This document shows, piece by piece, positions 31,128-38,445 of a stretch of DNA of 64,000 bases. Within the stretch, counting starts at the first letter, position 1; each line of letters begins with the position of its first letter. Source of the stretch: Sepiola atlantica (Eukaryota; Mollusca; Cephalopoda; Sepiida; Sepiolidae). The stretch covers positions 59,830,080-59,894,079 of the forward strand of contig OY744529.1 in NCBI GenBank assembly GCA_963556195.1, given 5' to 3'. A model generated the notes under the pieces. It ran no database searches. It saw only the letters and a list, made by a program, of their open reading frames with translations, and was not told the origin of the DNA. The position numbers and the translations under genes were made by a program.

Positions 31128-33677
31128 ATGGAGGCCACCTGGGTCTCAAAAGCCAGAGCTGTCTTGGCTAAAGACAGCGAGAGGGGTGTGGCCGCGAAGG
31201 GCACCCCTGTGAAAGTGGGTGGCACACCCGAGTGCCCCCCAGGAGGTGTAGCCCCGCAGGGCACCTCCGGATCCTTGTTGGGGAGTGTCGTGCCGTGCGA
31301 CACTCCAGTCCCGTCGGGGGGTGGCACACCCGAGTGCCCCCCAGGAGGTGTAGCCCCGCAGGGCACCTCCGGATCCTTGTTGGGGAGTGTCGTGCCGTGC
31401 GACACTCCAGTCCAGTCGGGGGGTGGCACACCAGAGTGCCCCCCAGGAGGTGTAGCCCCGCAGGGCACCTCCGGATCCTTGTTGGGGAGTGTCGTGCCGT
31501 GCGACACTCCAGTCCAGTCGGGGGGTGGCACACCCGAGTGCCCCCCAGGAGGTGTAGCCCCGCAGGGCACCTCCGGATCCTTGTTGGGGAGTGTCGTGCC
31601 GTGCGACGCTCCAGTGTCTGATGACGGCCCAGATTTGGTGTTTGGGGATTTCGAGAAAATCCCAGGGGTGATCCTTTCTCAGGAGGAGTTTTTTGCCGGA
31701 TTCTACGGTACGCCTTTTGAATCCGTTGCAGGAAATACAAAAGCCCCTTTACTTAGAAAGTCCCAATCACTGGATTTGGGGGTGGCACAGGGCCGGTACG
31801 ACCCTAAATTTTTTTTCGGGTGCTCCTCGGGGGGTTCTTCATCGGCGGAGTCGGAGGGGGAGAGCCTTGCCAAGAAGAAGGAGAGGAAGGGAGTGCCAAA
31901 AGTCCGGAGCAGGCCGTCCGCCACAAAGCTCCCAGCAAAAACCAAGCCGGAGGCCGCTGCATGGGGTCCCCAGTCCAAAAAGACCCCGGAAGACTATAGG
32001 GAACTCTTCAGGGGAAAATACCAGGAGTATACCGAGGGCAGTACCATTCGACTTGTCCCGGGTACTCTGGAGAACCTGAGGAGGAGAATAGTCTCCCTGG
32101 TGACAACAGACGCAAAACTCAAGGGACTCACTGGAGTCACCAGGGACAAAATGTTCCGGATGCTGGTGGACCTCAAGATACCGGCCACCTACATCACAAA
32201 AAGGTCCTACGCGATGTGGGACATCCTGCTCCCAACCCAGCAGGAGGCTGAAAAGGTGGCAAAAGGAGACTTTGGCTGGAAAGACCTCCAATTCAAGCCG
32301 GAGTACCTCGAAAAGAGGAGGACAAACGTCACCATTCTCGGCGTCCCATGCTGTGTCAGCGCTGACCATTTAGGCGCAATAATGTCACAGTATGGAGATG
32401 TCGAAGAGGTTATTCCGGTCCGTGGCCCCCGCAACATCCAAACGGGGGAATTTAAATTCCGGATGAGGTTGGAGCGTGCGGGTTTTCAAAAAATTCCTGC
32501 CCAACTCAAGTGCGAGAGCTGGACGATGTCCATCATCGTGGAGGGACGGAGGCCACATTGTTGGCATTGCCAGACGCCGGGGCATATGTCCAAGGACTGC
32601 CCCAGGAGAAAGACCCCGGCACCCGTCCCAGCCAAAGCTCCAGCTCCAGTGGCAGCGGGAAAACCCAGAGCACCCGTTCCAGCCAAAGCTCCAGCTCCAG
32701 CTCCAGTGGCGGCAGAGGAACCAAACGCACCCGCCCCAGCCAAAGCTCCAGCTCCAGTGGCGGCAGAAAAACCCGTGGCACCCGCCACAGCCAAAGCTCC
32801 AGCTCCAGTGGCGGCGGGGGAGAAGCCTGAGGAGGAGGGATTCAGCCCAGTAACCTCCAGGAGGGGAAAGAAAGCCCTCCCTAACAAACGGAAGCTCCAG
32901 CAGTCGTCGGAGTCAGAGGAGGAGCCAGCGGCCAACGAAGAGAAGATGGCAGTGGAGGGGCCGGTAGAGCCCAAAGAAAAGGACCCGAGGGCAAAAAAGA
33001 TCAAGGAGGCCGAAGACTGTGGGGCTACTCCGACTGTCCAGGCACCAACACCCCCGGGGGTACAGGACTCCACTCCTCTCTCCAAAACACCCATAACGGC
33101 CGTTGCGGAAGCAGCAGGGACCAAAGAGTCCGCCCCAGCAAAGACGCCCCCTCCTCCACCAGCTGGAAGGCAGGTAAGGACAAAGAGGTCCCCTTTCCTG
33201 CCGGGGGAGAGGATTTGTGCAGCCAACGCCTCCCAGGTTCACCCAGATCTGAGTGCGAGGCAGAGGCAATACCTCAAACAGATGCAGGCTTTCACCCATG
33301 TGAAGGGAAAGCGGGTGGAGAGCCCCCAGAAGTTCCGGGAGGCCCCCATGATGACCACCTTCCTGAGAGAGAACAAGGGGAGCAGGACAAATGCTCTCTG
33401 GAGGATGGTGGAGGAGGGGAAAACAGCATTCCCGGGGTTCAAACTAATTGACGAGGAGCACCCTTCCCTTAAAAAATTAGCTTTTCAATGTCCGGGGAGG
33501 GTCCCTGTTTATGTTCACCCCTCATTCTTTCGGGCTCTTAAACTAACCTTCCCCTTGGACGTGGGAGGTTTGGCGCGAGACGGACGGATTTCGTCCGAAC
33601 TGCTGACCGGCAGTCTCGGTCAGGCCTTCGGCGTCCTCACTCCCGAGGACTTTAGCCCCGTTTGCGACACTAACTGA
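31128..33677 (+). CDS. ORF1 protein of LINE copy 1 (RNA-binding, RRM-like + CCHC)
   Basis: 849 aa from the first ATG (31,128, G at -3 and +4); the frame is open back to about 30,993 but has no earlier ATG. N-terminal part: four 34-aa repeats (residues ~31-166) starting GGTPECPPGG. A conserved block around residue 286 (TPEDYRELFRGKYQEY) is followed by SYAMWDILLP and an RRM-like stretch (~395-470; TNVTILGVP, YGDVEEVIPVR), then a CCHC knuckle C478-x2-C481-x4-H486-x4-C491. Next come a Pro/Ala-rich PAKAPAPV repeat linker, a basic/acidic region, and a C-terminal domain shared with copy 2 (RVPVYVHPSFFRALKLTFPL). It should bind element RNA as the LINE particle protein. The stop overlaps the ORF2 start. 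Function of the C-terminal domain is unknown. Confidence 0.9.
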   Translation: MEATWVSKARAVLAKDSERGVAAKGTPVKVGGTPECPPGGVAPQGTSGSLLGSVVPCDTPVPSGGGTPECPPGGVAPQGTSGSLLGSVVPCDTPVQSGGGTPECPPGGVAPQGTSGSLLGSVVPCDTPVQSGGGTPECPPGGVAPQGTSGSLLGSVVPCDAPVSDDGPDLVFGDFEKIPGVILSQEEFFAGFYGTPFESVAGNTKAPLLRKSQSLDLGVAQGRYDPKFFFGCSSGGSSSAESEGESLAKKKERKGVPKVRSRPSATKLPAKTKPEAAAWGPQSKKTPEDYRELFRGKYQEYTEGSTIRLVPGTLENLRRRIVSLVTTDAKLKGLTGVTRDKMFRMLVDLKIPATYITKRSYAMWDILLPTQQEAEKVAKGDFGWKDLQFKPEYLEKRRTNVTILGVPCCVSADHLGAIMSQYGDVEEVIPVRGPRNIQTGEFKFRMRLERAGFQKIPAQLKCESWTMSIIVEGRRPHCWHCQTPGHMSKDCPRRKTPAPVPAKAPAPVAAGKPRAPVPAKAPAPAPVAAEEPNAPAPAKAPAPVAAEKPVAPATAKAPAPVAAGEKPEEEGFSPVTSRRGKKALPNKRKLQQSSESEEEPAANEEKMAVEGPVEPKEKDPRAKKIKEAEDCGATPTVQAPTPPGVQDSTPLSKTPITAVAEAAGTKESAPAKTPPPPPAGRQVRTKRSPFLPGERICAANASQVHPDLSARQRQYLKQMQAFTHVKGKRVESPQKFREAPMMTTFLRENKGSRTNALWRMVEEGKTAFPGFKLIDEEHPSLKKLAFQCPGRVPVYVHPSFFRALKLTFPLDVGGLARDGRISSELLTGSLGQAFGVLTPEDFSPVCDTN
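31218..31625 (+). repeat. 102-bp coding tandem repeat, four units, in ORF1
   Basis: GGTGGCACACC starts at 31,218, 31,320, 31,422 and 31,524. The 102-bp (34-codon) period keeps the frame. Units differ by only a few bases, so amplification is recent. The repeat also keeps other frames open, which creates false ORFs on both strands. Confidence 0.96.
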
Positions 33678-36600
33678 TGGGGATCACAAATTTGAACTTG
33701 GCTTGTTGGAATGTGAGGGGCATGAGATCCCGAGGCAAAGCTGCTCGCGTGCTAAGGGATCTCGTGGCCCGTAAGGTAGATGTAGCTGCGATCGAAGAGA
33801 CCCACTTCTGTTCGTACGGGGATTGTGATGTGCTGACTGACGACTTTGACGTCTACTCAGCATATGGCGATGTTCGTAGGAGTGGCATCTCGGTGATGGT
33901 TAGACGCAGCCTGTCGGCGAACGTTAGCGTTGTTCATACAGATGCGGCGGGACGGCTGGTCGTGGTCGATGTTGCCGTCGAAAACAGCAAGTTTCGGATC
34001 GTTGCGGTTTATGCGCCTAACATTGCTGGCGAGAGGGTTTCCTTTTTTCGACGATTGGAGGCGTTCCTCGGGGGTCCGGAGCGAGTAGTTTTAATGGGGG
34101 ACTGGAATGCCATCCTAGACCCCAAGATAGATAAGGTCGGTGGGAATAGAGGGTCGGCGTGGTGTGAGAGCAGTCTGTCTGACCTGATGGCCTCGTGCGA
34201 TCTTGTCGACAGATTTCGTGTCGATCACCCAGGGCGGGAGATGTGGACGTGGTATACTAGCGCGGCCTTCTGTCCGAGTACCTACTTGGACAGAATGTTA
34301 GTTAGAAGAGGCGACATAGATTTCTTATCTTGTCCCACGTTCACTATGTTAGGACATTCGGACCATAAATTAGTTATGGCCCGTCTGAACTTAAGCGATA
34401 GGCCTAGGTTGGCTGGGTACTGGAAGTTTAATACCTCCTTGCTGGAGATACGAGACTTCCGGGAACAGCTGACGTTACTACTTCAGCAGGGATTAGTGGG
34501 GGTGGTTATCGGGAGTAGATACTGGGTCAAAACTAAGGCTCGTGTTAGAAGCTTTTGTGTCCGCTACAGCCAGCGCCTCGCTCAAGATAGGGCTAGGACA
34601 CAAAAGCAGGCAGAGGATAAGATGACCCGGGCGGTGGCGGGGGGGGATCCCCTAGAGATAGCCTTAATTACGGGGGACCTCAATCGCTTGGCCAGCGAGC
34701 GATATGAGGGACAAGTAGTTAGAGCTAGGTTAAAGAAAGTCTCTAACGAAGCCGTGAATGTTGACGCTGTTGAGCGTAAGGCTGCTTTACGTCGTGGCTC
34801 GGACGGGTACATTCGGAAGGTGAAAAACCTGGAAGGACATACCTTGGTATCGACTCGTGAGATCTGTGAGGGGTTCCGTGAGCATTTGGAGGAACGCTTC
34901 ACCCAACTGCCCAGACTCCGCGGCCAGGAGTTTGACAGCTATTTGGCTGACTCGCCCCGCCTCGAGGCGGCTCGAGCAGCTGGCTGTGATGGCAGGATTA
35001 CGGAGGGCGAGATCGTTACTGCGTTGAAGCAGGTCGGCTTGAACAAATCTCCAGGACTCGATGGTCTGCCGTACGAAATGTATTTGAGGCTGTCGCCCAT
35101 GTTTGTCCCAATTCTGAAGGATGTGTTTAACCACTGGTTTGCTCAGGAGTCAATCCCTGGACAGGTAACCAAAGGAGTGGTCACATTACTGAAGAAGGGG
35201 GACCAACCTGGTGGGGGTAATTTAGACGATTACAGGCCCATAACTCTGCTAAACACAGAGTTAAAGATTTTGGCCCGCGTTCTTGCGAACCGCCTGCAGG
35301 TTGTTATCGGTGAATTGATCAAGCCTGAGCAGAACTTTGCTGTGAAGGGGAGGTCGATTCAGAACAATTTGCATTTGATTCGCATGATCATAGAGGGGAC
35401 AGAAGACGACGCTGAAGCCGCGCTGATCAATTTAGATCAGTCCAAGGCTTTCGATAGGGTCGACCATGGTTTCCTGAAGGCTGTTTTAGCGGCTGCCGGT
35501 TTTGGTCCGGACTTCCGCAGGTGGATCTCCATTCTGTATGACTCGCCGACGGCGGTGGTGCAAGTCAATGGAAAGAGGTCGGAATCGTTCGTTGTTTCTC
35601 GGTCGGTACGTCAGGGTTGTCCGCTGTCGCCCCTGCTCTACATCCTGGCGTTGGAACCCTTCCTTCGCAAATTAAGGGATCAGGCGACAACACCAGTCCT
35701 GCGCGGAATCGCTATCCCTCCTCGCAAAGCGCGAGTCAGGGTTTCCGCGTTTGCCGATGATGTCACCGTTTTCGTGTCGAGCCGTACTGACATTCGAACG
35801 GTGATTAAGGCGCTCGCTCGGTACGAAGAAGTGACAGGGGCCATAGTCAACCGCAGCAAGTCGAACGGCCTGCGGTTGGGTGCCTGGAGCGGAGAGACCG
35901 CTCTTCCAGGTGACTTCAGCTGGTCGGATGGCCCGGTTCGAATCCTCGGCGTATGGTTCGGGCCGGGCCTCCAGCTGGAAAAGAACTGGTCGGAAGTACA
36001 GACAAAGGTCGAATCGTCGGTCCAGGCTTGGATTCGAAGGAAGCTTTCCTTAAAGGGCAGAGCGGAGGCGTGCGCCACTTACGTCTTCCCGCTCATCCTT
36101 TACCGGCTGTCTGTACTACCACTGCCTGCGGCCCGCCTTCACGCTTTCACGCGCTTGCTCTTCTCGCTTCTTTGGAAGGGCCGGAAAGCGTACGTCCGCA
36201 GACAGGTCTGTACTCAAGTTCCGAGTGTGGGAGGCTTGGGGATGCCTGACTTGGCAAGTCATCGACATGCCGAGAGACTGGCTTTCCTGAGTCGGACTTT
36301 GATGGAAGACACTCCGTGGGTCCCTGCGGTCGGGAGCGCCTTTCCCAACCTCATACCCGACCTCTCGGTCGAAGGTCGACGTAGGCCGAGAGGGGAGCCT
36401 TTGTTCTTCGCCGAATGCCGGGCCGCGCTTAGAGCGTTGCCGGGGTCCAGTAACCTTGCCCGGTCTAGGAAGAGACTATATCGGGATCTAGTGGAGGGTA
36501 CCGCTTCGGACCCACTTGAGGAGCGGCTTGGATGGTCGAGGGAGGAGTCCCGCTCCCAGTGGAGTTGGGCGCCGGGCCAGAGTTATCTCAACAATTCTGA

Positions 36601-37117
36601 GTATTCTCTGACCTGGCGACTGGTTCGGAACGCACTGCCCCTCTATGGCAGACTACGCAGAGATGGCTTAAGGGACGTCCCCTTATGCCCGCGCTGTGAA
36701 GACGACGAAGAAGAAACGGCCGAGCACGCCTTTTTCACCTGCAGCAAAGTTCGACGTCTCTGGGAGTATGTCGGAGAGGTGACGGCTCGCATCGACGCCG
36801 AGCAGCCGATGGTCCTGGATGTCGCATCTGTCATCAACAACGCAGCTCCGCAATGGACGGGGGAAAAACGAATGGTGTTTCTGACCATCCTAGCCGTAGC
36901 GAGACTAGTGACGTGGGTTACACGTCTTGATGAGGTTCATGGGGTTGGATCGGTTTCAGATCGCGATCTGGTAGTTTACTTCAAACATCAACTTAAAGTG
37001 AAAATCAGATGCGATTGGAAGCGATTACATCGCATGGATTTCAATAGGAGATGGGTGCATGACACTAGTTTGTGCATCCGACGAGGCGCCAAGTTTGAGT
37101 TCGTGTTCCCTCCATAG
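33677..37117 (+). CDS. ORF2 of LINE copy 1: APE endonuclease + reverse transcriptase
   Basis: 1,146 aa, complete. APE-type endonuclease at residues 1-235: N12 (ACWNVRG), E41 (EETHF), VYAPN at 111-115, GDWN 141-144 and SDH 228-230 are all present. Reverse transcriptase ~450-780: KSPGLDGLPYEMY, DDYRPITLLNT, catalytic D587 (NLDQSKAFD), GCPLSPLLYILALEP, FADD with D694/D695, ILGVWFG. A C-terminal zinc motif C1004-x2-C1007-x9-H1017-x4-C1022. Its product would nick target DNA and prime reverse transcription there. The ATG sits in TGATG, sharing its A with the ORF1 stop, and has a poor context (C at -3), so translation likely follows termination-reinitiation, as shown for the SART1 LINE. Confidence 0.95.
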   Translation: MGITNLNLACWNVRGMRSRGKAARVLRDLVARKVDVAAIEETHFCSYGDCDVLTDDFDVYSAYGDVRRSGISVMVRRSLSANVSVVHTDAAGRLVVVDVAVENSKFRIVAVYAPNIAGERVSFFRRLEAFLGGPERVVLMGDWNAILDPKIDKVGGNRGSAWCESSLSDLMASCDLVDRFRVDHPGREMWTWYTSAAFCPSTYLDRMLVRRGDIDFLSCPTFTMLGHSDHKLVMARLNLSDRPRLAGYWKFNTSLLEIRDFREQLTLLLQQGLVGVVIGSRYWVKTKARVRSFCVRYSQRLAQDRARTQKQAEDKMTRAVAGGDPLEIALITGDLNRLASERYEGQVVRARLKKVSNEAVNVDAVERKAALRRGSDGYIRKVKNLEGHTLVSTREICEGFREHLEERFTQLPRLRGQEFDSYLADSPRLEAARAAGCDGRITEGEIVTALKQVGLNKSPGLDGLPYEMYLRLSPMFVPILKDVFNHWFAQESIPGQVTKGVVTLLKKGDQPGGGNLDDYRPITLLNTELKILARVLANRLQVVIGELIKPEQNFAVKGRSIQNNLHLIRMIIEGTEDDAEAALINLDQSKAFDRVDHGFLKAVLAAAGFGPDFRRWISILYDSPTAVVQVNGKRSESFVVSRSVRQGCPLSPLLYILALEPFLRKLRDQATTPVLRGIAIPPRKARVRVSAFADDVTVFVSSRTDIRTVIKALARYEEVTGAIVNRSKSNGLRLGAWSGETALPGDFSWSDGPVRILGVWFGPGLQLEKNWSEVQTKVESSVQAWIRRKLSLKGRAEACATYVFPLILYRLSVLPLPAARLHAFTRLLFSLLWKGRKAYVRRQVCTQVPSVGGLGMPDLASHRHAERLAFLSRTLMEDTPWVPAVGSAFPNLIPDLSVEGRRRPRGEPLFFAECRAALRALPGSSNLARSRKRLYRDLVEGTASDPLEERLGWSREESRSQWSWAPGQSYLNNSEYSLTWRLVRNALPLYGRLRRDGLRDVPLCPRCEDDEEETAEHAFFTCSKVRRLWEYVGEVTARIDAEQPMVLDVASVINNAAPQWTGEKRMVFLTILAVARLVTWVTRLDEVHGVGSVSDRDLVVYFKHQLKVKIRCDWKRLHRMDFNRRWVHDTSLCIRRGAKFEFVFPP

Positions 37118-37872
37118 TTATGGCACACGCGGTACTAGGTTCTACGGAACCCACCCCTGTAGACTTTTTTAATTAAAAGAGCAACTCTTAACTAGTAGGA
37201 ATGAGAGATATCCTGTCCCTATATTATTTTTGCCGGCACTAGAGAGCTTCCAAAGATTCCCACTTCCATTTTTTACTTTGTCCCCGGTCGCTTGAAACCT
37301 TTGGCATTACCATCTTGGAAGCCGCCATCCACCCCAGATCCCATTCCCGATGAAGTTATTTTTGAATACCCCTCTTTTAAATTCCCACTCCCATTTAGGG
37401 ACTGACCCGCTTGTTTTCGGTCTTGGGGCCGGAAAACAGCGGGTGGTCCAACACTTAGCAACGAGGGAAAGACGGGCCATACTAACCCCCCTTTTTTATC
37501 ATTTTATTTGGTTCTTTATTTTTCTTTCTTTTTTGGGTGTTTTTAATAATTTTTTCCCACTCCCACGATAATTATTATTTACAACGGAAAATTTTTGGGA
37601 TATGTTAAGTAGGGATCCATCCACAGAGTGAATGCGGTATTTTGGTGCAAGAAACTGGTTAAGAGTAAGAAAAAGTTTTTATTTTCTGTTTTTGTTGTAT
37701 TTTTTGTTGAAAATAAAAAATGTTAAATGCTTGTGTCACTTATCCCCGACCCCCCCTCCCCCTACATCCCGGGCGCTATGCCTAAGGTCTGGTGAGTTCC
37801 CTAAGGTTTGTAAAATCTCCATCTGTAGATAAAGATGGAGGTTGTCCGAGGGAATTCACCGGCCTAAATAAC
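37118..37872 (+). other. 3' untranslated region of LINE copy 1
   Basis: Non-coding, with blocks shared with copy 2 in the same order (CCCACTCCCATTTAGGGACT, TTTTCGGTC, GGAAAACAGCGGG, ATACTAAC). TGTAAAATCTCCATCTG/TAGATAAAGATGGAG near 37,808-37,843 can pair as a hairpin. The small frames inside are not conserved. Confidence 0.75.
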
Positions 37873-37958
37873 TTCTCGACCCAATCTGTGGTCACATCTT
37901 ACTTGTGGGAGTAAGATAAAACTGGCCTTGTGCCTAACTCCTGGGGAGGAGTAAATAC
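37873..37958 (+). other. 3'-terminal tail of LINE copy 1, shared with SINE units
   Basis: 86 bases identical to the tail of array unit 2 (45,757-45,842). The end holds a perfect small stem ACTCCT-GGGG-AGGAGT followed by AAATAC. LINEs of the stringent type recognise a 3' stem-loop, and partner SINEs copy it. Because LINE copy 2 keeps GGCCTTGTGCCTAA at the matching place, this tail looks like LINE sequence and not just a stray SINE. Confidence 0.8.
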
Positions 37959-37960
37959 CT

Positions 37961-38041
37961 TTTGCGGCCTTTTGGTCGAGATCAAAGTGTAGGGTCTTTG
38001 TTGGCCTTTTTTGGCTAAGATCAAAGTGTAGTATCTGTTCT
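37961..38041 (+). ncRNA. Two consecutive U2 5' fragments at the LINE-LINE junction
   Basis: First fragment: CTTTTGCGGCCTTTTGG then TCGAGATCAAAGTGTAGGG (37,959-37,994). Second: GGCCTTTTTTGGCTAAGATC then AAAGTGTAGTATCTGTTC (38,003-38,040). The second is the head of LINE copy 2; the first is the expected target copy after the 3' end of copy 1. Both carry changes unlike a functional U2. Confidence 0.88.
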
Positions 38042-38445
38042 CTCATTTTGATTTTGGTCAAATATTTTTTCTAATGTACTGATTCTCGCCCTAGTCATTG
38101 GGGTGGGGGATGCAGTAACAACCCTCTTGTTTGACATTGTCAGCGGCACCCTCACCGCATGACCCACTTTTACTATCACTTCCTTCTCCCTTCGGGTTGA
38201 GATGCAACACTGACCTTCCCGTAAGCTCGAGCGACAAGGGGGGTCAAACCCACTTTCTCTCTTCTATTAACGCTCTCCCCCTCCCTCTCTCAGTTCTATC
38301 TCCCCCTCTTGCCTGTTTTGGCGCCCTGAGAGCGCGCCAAAACCGGCTCTATAGTCGACGCCGTCTCCACGCCAGTTGAAATCGTGAACTTTCAGCCCCC
38401 CCACCCACACTTCTTTCTTTTATTATTATTTTAACTGGCAGAGAC

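Larger units (their letters stand above)
30599..37958 (+). mobile_element. LINE copy 1: full-length Tx1-type retrotransposon with U2 head
   Basis: Order: U2 5' fragment, ~480-bp GC-rich leader, ORF1, ORF2, ~840-bp 3' region. Both ORFs are uninterrupted, so the copy could still be active. Tx1-clade identity rests on ORF2 text (LDDYRPITLLNTELKILARV, LINLDQSKAFDRVDH, RVSAFADDVTVFV, ILGVWFGPGLQ) and on the ORF1 plan. Some Tx1-clade families (Keno) are known to insert in U2 snRNA genes; relation to Keno is inferred. The element is followed at once by a second related LINE. Confidence 0.9.

Noticed and set aside
31055..33299. Long open frames on the minus strand and in other plus frames within ORF1 of LINE copy 1
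   Set aside because: They come from the 102-bp repeat and the GC-rich codons of ORF1. They show no known domain, while the chosen frame carries the RRM-like, CCHC and C-terminal conserved parts shared with copy 2.
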